From assembly GCF_910592395.1 (NCBI RefSeq), contig NC_088310.1, forward strand, positions 9,431,501-9,495,500: a stretch of 64,000 bases of DNA. Reading direction: 5' to 3'. The DNA comes from Lineus longissimus. Its lineage: Eukaryota > Nemertea > Pilidiophora > Heteronemertea > Lineidae. The position numbers and the translations under genes were made by a program. Position 1 is the stretch's first letter; each line of letters starts with the position of its first letter. This document shows positions 48,033 through 60,055 of the stretch, piece by piece. The notes under the pieces are model-generated. The model saw only the letters and a program-made list of their open reading frames with translations. It had not been told where the DNA came from and ran no database searches.

Positions 48033-51000
48033 GTGAGTATGATAATAATCCCATGGGACAGTTCAATTTCTACTTGTGAAGAAGAACTTTGCCATAATGT
48101 ACATTGTGGCTTGTGGTGGCACATCAAAATGAAACTATGAACTTTGTTCCGCTTTTACAATACTAAGTTGAACATTTTGGTTGGTTTTCCACTTTTCTGA
48201 AAGACGCAGCATAGTCCGGCTTGCAACGAACTGATGTAAATTGCATTTTATGTAGTCCTCTGAACAAATGGAGTAATTAGATACATTGTACATGACGTTG
48301 ACAAAATTTAGATGGGCCTGTTGATATGGAGAGCTCTCCATTCTCATTTCTTCGCATTTCTGGCACACACTTGTACAAATGTGCATATTGTCATTCTGTA
48401 CATGTGCGAGGATAGATACTGGTATTCACAAATCTTTGATGAATTTAATAGTAAGTGGTATTTCCTATTTTTGTAAACGTTGTCTGTTTGTTTCTTCTTC
48501 CAGTCCGCACCAAGAGGTCACGGTCTGCATACCCACAGAAGTTCCTCAAGAAAAAACGCTCCATCTCGGATCAGATGACGTTTCCAGAAGAGCCCGATGA
48601 GTACTTTTATAAAGAACTTGCATTCACTAGGAACGAGGTTAAGATTAAAGGTACAGTATTACAGTGGAACCTCCCGTAGCGGACAAGATTTATAACCTCT
48701 CTATTAAGGACACTAGTTTTGGTCCCAAATTGGTTGTTTCCATTCAATTTGACCTCTTTAATCAGGACATCTCTCTAAAAAAACAGCAATTGAACGAAAC
48801 GTATATTCTTTCAACTGAAACTTCAAAGTCTAATCAGTTATGAAATACACACTCTATGCCATGATCAGACAGACAATGCATGAAGCAAAATACTGTATGT
48901 AGTCTTAGAGAAGATTTTATGTGTCATGTTAATATATTTAAAAAAGAAATTAAATCAGTTGATAAAAAGAATTTACATTATTTCAGATCACTTGGAAACG
49001 CAGAAAAAAGTTCGGGAAAACAAAATCGAGCGAGCAAAGAAAAACGGTGAGCTATATGAATGTCCGTGTTGTTACGAGGACGAATGCCTGTTTGAAGATA
49101 TGAAAGCGTGCGTCGATGGTCACCTGTGCTGTGCCGAATGTGTCCGCCGGTCGGCCGAGGAGAATATCGGGAGTAGCAAATTGACGTTTCCGTGTTTGCA
49201 CGGGGATTGTGAGGAGGAATACACCATGAAGACGTTGCAGGAGGTCTTACCCTCGAACGTTTTCTCCGGACTCCTCAACAAGATTCAAGAGGAGGAAGTG
49301 AAGCAGGCGGGGATCGAGAACTTGGTCTCGTGTCCGTTCTGTAGCTTTGCCACGATCATGGAGGATGAGAATGACAAAGTTTTACGTTGCCAGAATCCGG
49401 ATTGTTTGAAAGAATCGTGCCGGTGAGTATTGACAAGTGGTTTTCCTTTTAATAATTTGTTCTTAATGTCTCGCTGACGAGCTTGTTGATTGCCAAATGC
49501 ATTTTCGGGCAAAAGTTCCGATCTCCCGATGCAATAAGTGCAAGCCTTATAAATCGCTTCACAGGGTTACAGCCATGCCCCGATGTGCACTGTGCTAGTT
49601 CTCAGAAATTTGAAAATAAAGATGCTAAAATAACTGTTTCAAAGACCTAGGCTAAGGTGTTCGAAACACATTAGTCATTAGACTTGGAGCTGAGGTAAAA
49701 TTAATTTGGCATTATCTGTTTAAGTTATTTCCATTAGACTTAACGCCAGCGTTAATGGCAAAACTTGTTTAAGACAACGAGGCCCAGATTAACGAGATTC
49801 CCAGATTCTTTACCAAGTAGATTTTCAAAACCCATTTTCTTTCAGTCTGTGCCAGGAACCCAACCACATCCCTTTGAAATGTGAGGAAGTGGAGAAACAA
49901 GGTCAGACGAACATGAGGACATACATCGAGAACAAGATCTCGGAAGCGATGATCCGGACATGTTGGAAATGTAAGAAACGGTTCTACAAGATCGAGGGTT
50001 GTAACAAGATGAGGTGCAGCTGTGGTGCCACCATGTGCTACGTCTGCCGAGCGCCAAACATTGATTATGATCATTTCGGAAATCCACACGATAAAAATGC
50101 GTAAGTTAATAAATGTCAACATTTCAATTCATGATGTACGGTAGCACAGTAATTTGAATGAATCTATTGTCTTAACCCTTTAGCCCTCCAAACACCTGTG
50201 GACGCCCGCAGCTTTTACCTTCATACGCCTGTGAGTGCCCGTGGAGGCCCGCGATTCAGCTGTGACATCTGCGGTGAAAGTACTGAATCAAAATGTCCTT
50301 CTACTTGAGCTGATGTTCTACCCATCAATGGAGTTGTCTGTTACTGACAAGTAATACTACAAATTTCATGTTGAAATTGCTCATATTTAGGAACTTTGAG
50401 GCATTTTTCAGGAGGAGCAGATGGAAAAACATTAAAAACGCTCGAGTGCTCAAGGTTTAATTTGTTTTTATCCCTACAGGTGTCCTCCCCAAACGGACAT
50501 CTATGAGCTGCATCGCAAAGAGATGGAGAAGGCTGGGCTCCTTGCCAAGAAGGAGTACGAGGATAACCATCCTGATATTGCCGCCGGATTGAAGTTTGAT
50601 CCATTAGAGCATGTTAAAGGTAAATTTTTTGACAATAATGTTGTTGGTCCTGTAACACTAATTTGAGGACTTTAAATCGGGGTCGGACATTTTCGATTTC
50701 AGGACAGAGACCAACAAACAGTGCTGTGTTCATTTCAATTCTATCACACCTAAAACTTAACGAGTTGTCTGTACAAAACTTGCTGACAACTCTCTCTGAC
50801 GGTGGGTCTGTTCAGTCGAGCATCATGGGCAGCTCTACCATGGTGACCATATCTGGTTTGGAAATCAAGACTGCTGCCGTAAAAAATGAGGCACCGTGTA
50901 AAATACAGCCCAATCGGGGCTACATTGCAATCGAGGCGTTTTGGAATTATTAGCTTTAAAGTGGGACTGAATGGAGGAAAAATGGGGTCAAATTGTGATC

Positions 51001-51374
51001 TTCATGTGACTCAAATGCACAGTTAGGGGACTGGGTCGTGTTTTATGTTGGAATAAATATCTTCCTGGTGCAAGCATGAACAGTTTTCGTACACTGAAAG
51101 ATAAGAGGGACCCCTATTGGCAATTTCGTGCAACTTTATCTTGCCTACCTGGCTGCTGCCTATCGACTCCCTTTAAGATGTATTTCTCTCTATTGCAGAT
51201 GCCACGACTGCCAGACATCCATCAGGTTACCCCCCGGCGTACTATGATGAAGACGATGAAGATGATGAAGAAGATGACTCTGATTTTTCTAATGATGAGT
51301 ATGACAGATATGGAGATCGTCGACGGCGTTACCATGATTATTATGATGAAGAGGAGGATGAGGAGTATTATTAA
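44840..51374 (+). CDS. RNF216: RBR E3 ubiquitin ligase, RNF216/Triad3 type
   Basis: Six coding exons: 44840-48032, 48504-48650, 48987-49422, 49846-50100, 50480-50619 and 51199-51374. They total 4347 nt (1448 aa). RING1 begins at C1139 (ECPCC, then CVDGHLCCAEC). The IBR contains SCPFCSF, and RING2 contains CWKCKKRF followed by EGCNKM. C1311 is the expected catalytic cysteine that forms the ubiquitin thioester. In the known family, RBR ligases take ubiquitin from E2 via RING1 and pass it to substrate from the RING2 cysteine; RNF216 acts on Toll-receptor, TRAF3, RIPK1 and Beclin-1 pathways in mammals. The large first coding exon gives an acidic, disordered N-terminus and then CUE-like modules at about 619-960. 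The C-terminus is an Asp/Glu/Tyr-rich tail. Human RNF216 is under 1000 aa. The start could be Met1 or Met2 (ATGATG). Family membership is firm; strict orthology is inferred from the RBR. Confidence 0.92.
48660..48776 (+). mobile_element. MITE family B copy, right end truncated, in RNF216-like intron 2
   Basis: TACAGTGGAACCTCCCGTAG begins 10 bp after the exon donor. The copy runs through GGTTGTTTCCATTCAATTTG, then stops near an A-run; the right terminal repeat is missing. Confidence 0.7.
50945..51178 (+). repeat. Dispersed repeat copy in RNF216-like intron 5, uninterrupted
   Basis: Unbroken relative of the 25.4-kb repeat, ending CTGCTGCCTATCGACTCCC about 20 bp before the acceptor region of the last RNF216-like exon. 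Confidence 0.5.
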
Positions 51375-51434
51375 TCATTTCTATCATGGCTGTGTTGATT
51401 ATTTGTCCTAAAGATGGCTAGAACCTGTTAGACA

Positions 51435-51728
51435 TGTTTAAATGAAATTACAGTTACTGTCATACAAAGAAAATTCTGTTTAAATGAAATTACAGTTACT
51501 GTCATACAAAGAAAATTCTGTTTAAATGAAATTACAGTTACTGTCATACAAAGAAAATTCTGTTTAAATGAAATTACAGTTACTGTCATACAAAGAAAAT
51601 TCTGTTTAAATAAAATTACAGTTACTGTCATACAAAGAAAATTCTGTTTAAATGAAATTACAGTTACTGTCATACAAAGAAAACTCTGTTTAAATGAAAT
51701 TACAGTAAGTGTCATACAAAGAAAATTC
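51435..51728 (+). repeat. 42-bp minisatellite, 7 units, in the RNF216-like 3' UTR
   Basis: Unit TGTTTAAATGAAATTACAG followed by TTACTGTCATACAAAGAAAA. Seven copies at exact 42-bp spacing, nearly identical, beginning 61 bp after the stop codon. Each unit contains ACAGTTACTGT, a 5-bp inverted repeat. Confidence 0.92.
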
Positions 51729-53359
51729 TGGTTTACACTTATGCTGTATTTGAATGTTAACCCTTGATGGGTCGAAGAGGGCGTTCGGAAATCCCATTTA
51801 TTCATTCCAACAGATCCCGCTAGGATCATAAATCATTTTGTCAGTCATCTATAATTTCTGAGTCTGTACAATCTCATTTTTTGTTTTTTGACAGAATTGT
51901 TTTGAATATATAGATATTGTCATGTTGATTCCCTGGTTGAACATGTTATAACACATCGGGAACCATGGTGACCTTGTCCTTTGTGGGTTCAGAGTGCCAA
52001 ATGGTACTTTCAACTGGCCTGAAATTGCCAGTGTAGCGCAGTGTTATAGGTGCACTCCTTAATTTTGATGGAAATATCTGGATTATGCTGAGAAAAGAAT
52101 GTTAAGTGCTTTGCGACAGCACTCGTATACAGACAGTATACATGTAAAGCACTGTATAGGAACTCGCATTTCATTTAACATTTTTATGGTTCATGCGTCG
52201 AGATAACTCATTTTGTATTATTTTTTAGAATAGTAGGTTCCAGAGAAGTAGGTTTGTACATACTTTTGCTGGATAGATAGGTACGTATTAGGGGGAAACT
52301 AGTATGGCTGTTGACGCTTTACTTGTGCCATTTTACACTTTTTCAAGGAAAGAAGAAGTTAAAGCCAGGTTAAAATCATCACAGAACCCAACTATTACAC
52401 TTTCTGCAGTCAATATACTTCATTGCCAATGGCGTAAACCTTCGGGAAGGCTGCCCTTACGTAGTGCGAGTCTGGTTTATTTGCACCGGTATGCTGATTG
52501 AAAGTGACAATAGATGGGGTTCTGTTGTGGCAGATGTATTGAGGGGTTCAAGGAATCATGGGAGTGCCATTTATCCCTATGAAATAGCTTTGACAAAGGA
52601 TTCTGGCGGGTCTGCTGTGGCCCGGAATATGTATATCCACTGTCGCTTGTGATGTCATACATGTATAATTAGCAGACCTGTGTTATATTTCATGGTGATT
52701 ATTATAGTCTGTTATGCTCTGTTATATATAGATTGTATTAAGTAAGCTGATTTATAGTGTTTATTACTGTGTAAATTCTATTCAGCGGTGCACATGAATC
52801 TCCATCTGTGAACATCTCCCGGTAATTGCTGTCTTCAGAAACGTTAGGCCAATACCTGATTGTAGTCTAAAAGTGCAAGATGCATACATCGTACACAACG
52901 TTGTACATTGTATTGTAAAATCTGATCATTATACATAACATCTACTTAATCTACCAAATTACAAATACAACAGACTATGTTAAACTGCACAATGAAAAGT
53001 ACATGTATTCCTTATAATGCATTGTGCTATAAATAGCATCTTGTCATTTTTTGAGCGCTTTGTGAGTGTTTGATAATGTGCCATTGTTAATGCAATAATA
53101 TTATTTCTAAATTTGTACAGACAGATATATGAATTTGTAAAGAAAGACCGTGTATTACGTAATGAGTAGTTCTGAGTTTCTCCATGATGTCAAACTGTTG
53201 TACCCACAACAGTCTGATGCCCTTGGATGGTCAAAATCAGGCAACTTTCCTTTTGTCAGAAGAGGGGGAGAAATTCCTTGAACCATCAATATGATAGCTC
53301 ATCGGCTGACCAGAAAAGCACCACACTAAGAAGCGATGGAGAGATCCATCCCATCTCAC
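51729..53359. other. Downstream of RNF216-like: probable 3' UTR and spacer
   Basis: AT-rich and without coding signals. The end of the RNF216-like transcript should fall here, but I could not single out one convincing polyadenylation signal. Confidence 0.4.
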
Positions 53360-53840
53360 AGTGCACTTGAAGGTATGCTATCTCACAGTGCGCTTTGAGG
53401 AATTCCATCTCACAGCACATTTAAAGGGATCCCATCTCACTGCGCACTTGAAGGGATCCCATCTCACAGCGCATTTGCAGGGATGCCATCTCGCAGCACA
53501 CCAGAAGGGATCCCATCTCGCAGCGCATTTGAAGGGATGCCATCTCACAACACACCATCTCATCTCACAGACACTTAAAGAGATTCCATCTCACAGTACA
53601 CTTTGAGGGATCTCATCTCACTGTCCACTTGGAGGGATCCCATCTCACAGTGCACTTGAAGGGATCCCAACTTACAGCACACTTGAAGGGATCCCAACTT
53701 ACAGCACACTTATGGTTTCAAGCTCACAGTGCACTTGGAGGGTTCCCATCACACAGTGCACTTGAAGGGTCCCATCTCACGGCGTACTTGAAGGGATCCC
53801 ATCACTCAGTGCACTTGAAGGAATCCCATCACAAAGTGCA
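53360..53840 (+). repeat. 27-bp tandem array at the edge of the satellite block
   Basis: Degenerate units GGGATCCCATCTCACAGTGC and ACTTGAA, about 17 copies with some gaps. Stray units recur at 55030-55100 inside the 68-bp satellite. Confidence 0.85.
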
Positions 53841-53874
53841 CAGAAACAATTCTAACACAGTCCCAATGCATTAG

Positions 53875-56800
53875 ACCTGGCAAATCCACCACCTCGTCAC
53901 ACAGTGAGAGACATGAGACAAACACAACTAGACCAACTTGAGTCAAACACCTCAACCGTTTTGTAAACACTGTTGGAGAGATCACAACTAGGCCAAATTG
54001 AGCCTCGAACTTCCACTGTCTTGTCAACAGATTGAATGAGAAGAGACAGTCAAAGCAAGGACGAATCAAGCCTGGCACCTCCACCATTGTGCCAACACGC
54101 TGAGAGAGATGAGACAGTCACAACCAGGCCAAATAAGGTCTGGCACCTCCACCATTTTGCCAACACGCTGAGAGAGATGAAACAGTCACAACCAGGCCAA
54201 ATAAGGTCTGGCACCTCCACCATTTTGCCAACACGCTGAGCGAGATGAGACAGTCACAACCAGGCCAAATAAGGTCTGGCACCTCCACAATTTTGCCAAC
54301 ACGCTGAGAGAGATGAGACAGTCACAACCAGGCCAAATCATGTTTGAAACCTCTACCATCTTGTCGACTGGGTGAAAGAGGTGGGACATGCACAACTGGC
54401 ACCCCAACCGTTTCCCAACATACACAGATAGCTAAGACCTTCACAACTATTGGGCTTTGCACCTCCAACGTCTTGCCAACACGGTGACAGAGATGAGACA
54501 TTCACAACCAGCCTGGCAGCACCTCCACTGTCTCGCCAAAACGATAAGAGAGATGTGACAGCCAAAACCAGTACTGGTGAGGTCGGGCACCTCCACTGCC
54601 TTCCTAACATTGTGAGTGATGAGACAGTCACAACCAGACCGAATTGGATCTGGCACCTCCGCCGTATTGTGTGGGCAATCTTGCCAAGATGGTGTAAGAC
54701 GTCTTGCCAACACGGTGACAGAGATGAGACATTCACAACCAGCCTGGCAGCACCTCCACTGTCTTGCCAAAACGATAAGAGAGATGTGACAGCCAAAACC
54801 AGTACTGGTGAGGTGCACCTCCACTGCCTTCCTAACATTGTGAGTGATGAGACAGTCACAACCAGACCGAATTGGATCTGGCATCTCCGCCGTATTGTGT
54901 GGGCCATCTTGCCAAGACGGTGTAAGAGATCAGATGGTCACAACCAGACTGAATTAAGGCTGGTACTTACGCTGTCTTGACAACGAATGAGAGATATTAG
55001 CTCGAGACAATCACAACCAGACCAACTTGTCACAGTGTACTTGAAGGGATCCAATCTCACATTGCACTTGAAGGATCCCATCTCATTGTGCAGATCCCAT
55101 CTCGTGCAAACGGTGGAGGTGCTAGGCCCAATTCAGACCAGTTGTGCCTATCGCCCCTCTTTCACCCAGTTGACAAGATGGTAGAGGTTTCAAACATGAT
55201 TTGGTCTGGTAGTAACTGTCTCATCTCTCTCAGCGTGTTGGCAATAACCTCCCTCAACTTGTTGACACGATTTTTTCAACTCTCGTTGGTGGCGGTACCT
55301 GGTTATGAATTTCTCACCCTCACTCGCTGGCAAGACAACGTAAATGCCTCGCCCCTCTTTCACCCAGTTGACAAGATGGTAGAGGTTTCAAACATGATTT
55401 GGTCTGGTAGTAACTGTCTCATCTCTCTCAGCGTGTTGGCAATAACCTCCCTCAACTTGTTGACACGATTTTTTCAACTCTCGTTGGTGGCGGTACCTGG
55501 TTATGAATTTCTCACCCTCACTCGCTGGCAAGACAACGTAAATGCCAAGCCCAATTCAGTCTGTTTGTGACCATTTGATCCCTTACACCGTCTTGGCAAG
55601 CTGGCCCACATAAAACGGCGGAGATGCCAGACCAAATTCGGTCCGGTTGTGACTGCAACCATGCCTTATTGATCCTTGCACCTCCAACATCTTGCCGACG
55701 CCGTGATAGAGTTGAGACATTCACAACCAGACCGAGTTGGGCTTGGCTCTTGCCAACAAGTCTTAAGAGATGAGACAGTCAAAACAGGCCGAATCGGGCC
55801 TGGTACCTCCGCCGTCTCCCCCAACATAGTTCAGAGAACCTTGACCCTCCGCTCCAGCAGAGGAGTCTATCCCAACACGGTGAGAGCGTGATGAGACAGT
55901 CACAACCAGACCGAATTGGGTCTGGCACCTCCGCCTTTATGTGTAAGCAGGCTTGCAAAGACGGTGTAAGAGATCAAATGGTCACAACCAGACTGAATTT
56001 GGGCCGGTGTAGAAGTTTAAAATGTCCTAGGATAGAATGCTCTGGAAACAAAGGATTCTATTATGCGCTTCAATCTCTGAGCTATTGACGGTCAGGGTCT
56101 CTATAGAACCATATTGCAGAATACAATAGGGCCGGACACTTTTTCCAGGTGGGCATTTGTTACTGTTACACCGATAACTGCGCTGACTTACGAGTGAGAG
56201 ATGTGACAAACACAACCAGACTGAATTGGGTCTGGGACAACTACCGTCTTGTCAACACGATGAGAGATATGACATGTTCAGAACTAAGAAGAAATAGGCC
56301 TGGCTCCCCGAGTATCTTTACAGCTGAGGGAGAGAGAAGAGACAGACAAAACAAGTCCGGGGCCTCCACTATTATGCTAACACTCTGAGAAAGACGAGAC
56401 CGTCACAACCAGACCAAATTGGGTTGTGTCTTGTCCACTGGGTGAGGGAGGTGAGACAGGCACAACTGGTATAAATTGGGCCTAGCACAGTCAACCTTTT
56501 TGCTTACACGCTAAGATAGACAAGACCTTCACAATCATGACTAATTGGGCTTTGCAGCGCCAACTACTTGCCAATAAGGTGAGAGATATGATACATTCAC
56601 AACCTGACCTAGTTGGGGCCGGCAGGCCTTCTACCGCTTGCCGATGAGACAGTCACAACTTGGCAGAATTGGGTCTGGCACCTCCGCTGTATTGCACTGA
56701 CACCCCTCGCATCTTAACAGCGGATAGAGAGAGATAGGACAGACAAAACTAGTTCAAATCGGGCTGTGTACCACTGTGTACCATGATTTAATACAGTGAA

Positions 56801-57010
56801 AGACAGAAGACAGTCACAACCAGACCCGAATTTAGCCTGACAGCGCCACCGACTTGCTAACACTGAGAGAGATGAGACAATCACGAATTGGCCGAATTGA
56901 GCCTCGAACCCCCACCGTCTTGTCAACAGGGTAAGAGAGATAAGACAGCCAAAACACGTGTGAATTAAGTCTTGGGCGTCCACGCGGAGAGAGATGAGAC
57001 TGTCACAACC
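53875..57010 (-). repeat. 68-bp satellite, left arm (mostly reverse orientation)
   Basis: Monomer on the plus strand reads CAACCAGGCCAAATAAGGTC, TGGCACCTCCACC, TTTGCCAACACG, CTGAGAGAGATGAGACAGT. Exact 68-bp spacing is seen at 54121, 54189, 54257 and 54325; elsewhere units are more diverged. A 231-bp higher-order duplication spans 54472-54930. A forward-oriented block interrupts at 55090-55560. Confidence 0.88.
55151..55546 (+). repeat. Two tandem copies of a 198-bp unit inside the satellite, inverted to its surroundings
   Basis: TCGCCCCTCTTTCACCCAG starts at 55151 and again at 55349. The two copies look identical across 198 bp. They include satellite words in forward orientation (GTCTCATCTCTCTCAGCGTG). 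Confidence 0.88.
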
Positions 57011-58770
57011 ACCGTGTTGGCAAGATGGTGGAGGTGCCAATCTCTATTTAGTCTGGTTGTGTGTGTCTCATCTCTGTCACCTTGTTGGTGAGACAGTTTA
57101 AGTGTCTCTCTCACCGTGTTGGCAAGACGGTGGAGGCGCCAATCTCTATTCGGTCTGGTTGTGAGCGTCTAATCTCTGTCACCCTGTTGGCGAGACAGTT
57201 TAAGTGTCTCACTCACCGTGTTGACAAGATGGTGGAGGTGCCAATCCCTATTCGGTATGGTTGTGAGTGTCTCATCTCTGTCTCCCTGTTGGCGAGACAG
57301 TTTAAGTGTCTCTCTCACTGTGTTGGCAAGATGGTGGAGGTGCCAATCCCTATTCAGTCTGGTTGTGAGTGTCTCATCTCTGTCACCCTGTTGGCGAGAC
57401 AGTTTAAGTGTCTCTCTCACTGTGTTGACAAGATGGTGGAGGTGCCAATCCCTATTCGGTCTGGTTGTGAGCGTCTCATCTCCGTCACCGTGTTGGCGAG
57501 ACAGTTTAAGAGTCTCTCTCACCGTGTTTGCAAGATGATGGAGGTGCCGATCCCTATTCGGTCTGGTTGTGAGCGTCTCATCTCTGTCATCCTGTTGGCG
57601 AGACAGTTTAAGTGTCTCTCTCACCGTGTTGGCAAGACGGTGGAGGTGCCAATCCCTATTCAGTCTGGTTGTGTGTGTCTCATCTCTGTCACCCTGTTGG
57701 CGAGACAATTTATGTGTCTCTCTCACCGTGTTGGCAAGTGGGTGGAAGGTCAGGCCAACTGCGGTCTGGCTGTGACAGTCTCATCTCTTTCACTCTGTTG
57801 ACCAGACGATGTTGGAACCTGGCCCAATGTTGTCTGGTTGTGACTATCTGATTTGTTACAGGGGCTTCGCAAGACGGCTTAGCCGGTATGGCAGTGAGGC
57901 CAGACCCACTTTTGTCTGAATATTATTGGCATCATTCTCACCGTGCTAGCGAGACAGTGGAAGTGCAGGGCCCATTTCAGGGTGGAGGTAACTGTCTCAT
58001 CCCCCTCACAGTGTCACACTGGGGGTGCCAGTTCTAATTTGGTCTCACCCTGAATGTCTCATCTCTCTAAAACTGGTTGGCAGGACAGTGTAAGTGCCAG
58101 GCCTTATTCGGTTTGGTTGTGAATGTCTCATCTCTCTCATCGTGTTGACAAGGTGGTGGGTGTACCAGACCTAATTTTGTCTGGTTGTAACTGTCTTATC
58201 TCACTACCAGTGTTGGCAAGATGGTGGAGGCGCCAGGCCTAATTCCGCCTGGTTGTGAGTGTCTCATCTCTCTCACCATGCTGGAATGACGTTGGATGTG
58301 CCAGGCCTAATTCGGCCTGGTTGTGACCATCTCATCTCTCTCCCAGTGGTGGCAAGACGGTGGAGGTGCCAGACCTTATTCGGCCTGGTTGTGAATGTCT
58401 CATCTCTCTCACTGTGTGTTGGCAAGGTGGTGAATGTGCCAGACCTAATTCGGTCTGGTTGTAACTGTCTTATCTCACTCAGTGTTGGCAAGACGATGAA
58501 GGTGCCAGGGCGAATTCAGCCCAGTTGTGAGTTTCTCATCTTTCTCACCATGTTGGAATGACGTTGGATGTGCCAGGCCTAATTCCGCCTGGTTGTGAAT
58601 GTCTCATCTCTCACCATGTTCGAATGACGGTGGATGTGCCAGGCCCAATTTGGTTAGGTTGTAAGCGTCTCATATATCTCCCAGTGTTGGCAAGACGAGG
58701 GAGGTACCAATCCCAATTCCGTCTGTATGTGAATATGTCATCCCTCTCACCATATTTAAAAGACATTATA
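57011..58770 (+). repeat. 68-bp satellite, right arm (forward orientation) with 102-bp higher-order units
   Basis: Monomer GGTCTGGTTGTGACTGTCTC, ATCTCTCTCACCGTGTTGGC, AAGACGGTGGAGGTGCCAGG, CCTAATTC. Between 57,020 and 57,740 the unit is a 102-bp composite (phases at 57121, 57223, 57325, 57427). From 57.8 to 58.77 kb the plain 68-bp monomer returns (58311, 58379, 58449). Confidence 0.88.
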
Positions 58771-59577
58771 GGCGCTGTCTCCTTTTGGCTTGGTTGAGAA
58801 TCTCACATCTGTCTCATGTGATGGAAATGAAAAGAACAGCAATTAAAATGATTTGCTTTTATTTCAATATTTCATAATTTTAACAAACTTCCACTAATCA
58901 AGCCATGCAAGACTATTTGAATCCATCCTACCCACCCAAGATCAACAACTAGGCATACTATTTGCCCGCATTATATAAAATCTTTATAATTTCATATATC
59001 TCTTTTCTTCAAACACGAATGCACACTGATTGGAACCATCACAAGTGGTGACTACCACAGCAGACCAATTTTTCATGTTTTTTCTGTAAGGTAAACAATA
59101 ACCAGTATTTTTTTAAACACCTATATAAACCAACTGCACTTTGAGGTAGAGTCAACTTGTATGTGATACTACTGGGTGTGTCATAAAAAAACCCACCACA
59201 TTTGCAGTACATTGTATATTCAAACTAGTGTACATGTATTTAAGACTTGCACAACCAAATACTAGAGAGTGGTTCTGTGTTATAGAGACATACCCTTCAT
59301 TGCACATTCGAATTTGAAATATTTAAAATAAATCGATACAGATAGTATATACAATAACACATAGATCGGGTATATGAATAGTGTATCCAAAACGAGTGAA
59401 AATGCAATAAACCTTTCAAAGTCGTACAGCTAATAAAGCAAACTACCAAAGGTAATTCTGTCCGAGCTACAGTGAAGTGGTTGCTCTCTAACAGGCTGTC
59501 CGATCTCCCATGCTGGGCAACCAGAGAAAATAAGGGGTTAATGTTCACTTCTCTAGCCATGTACACAAATCTGTATG

Positions 59578-59658
59578 GGTGATATGAATTAAGACCAGCA
59601 AAAGCTTAAATCTAAAATTCCAAGTGAAAGAATTTGCTCGTGTTTATTCATATCACCC
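59578..59658. mobile_element. Hairpin element, family H, copy 1
   Basis: GGGTGATATGAATTAAGACC at the left and TTTATTCATATCACCC at the right. The stem spans most of the 81 bp. Confidence 0.65.
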
Positions 59659-59937
59659 CTTCTCCCTCATTGGCTGAAGTACGAGGTGCAAAATGAACAG
59701 CAGCCAATCAGAGAGTAGCTGGCATCTGATTCTAGGATTTTATCAAAAGTTGTAGCAACAATCTCCAAACTTATCATAATAGAAAGTACTGCTTTCTCAG
59801 TACTCAGACTCAGAAACTAACCTTGGTCCTAGGATTTCTGGATGCAATTTCCATTCACAAAATCATTAGAATTAATACTGGAACCAAGGTTGTCAGATTT
59901 TGACTTGAAGGTGATATACACCTGTACTTCAGCCAAT

Positions 59938-60055
59938 GGGTGATATGAATTAAGACTAGCAAATGCTTTTACTCCGGTTTTGTACAGGAAGGCCTAGTGT
60001 AAATGTACATGGAGATTTAGATAAAAGCATTTGCTAGTCTTTATTCATATCACCC
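59938..60055. mobile_element. Hairpin element, family H, copy 2
   Basis: GGGTGATATGAATTAAGACT and AGCAAATGCTTTTA pair with TAAAAGCATTTGCT and AGTCTTTATTCATATCACCC. The arms are about 34 bp and nearly perfect. Confidence 0.75.

Noticed and set aside
54353-55570. Open frames of 145-184 codons in the left satellite arm
   Set aside because: Translated satellite monomers on both strands; no start context or domain.
57061-57801. 246-codon open frame and a 185-codon antisense frame in the satellite
   Set aside because: They follow from the 102-bp period being a multiple of three; the peptide is only the translated repeat.
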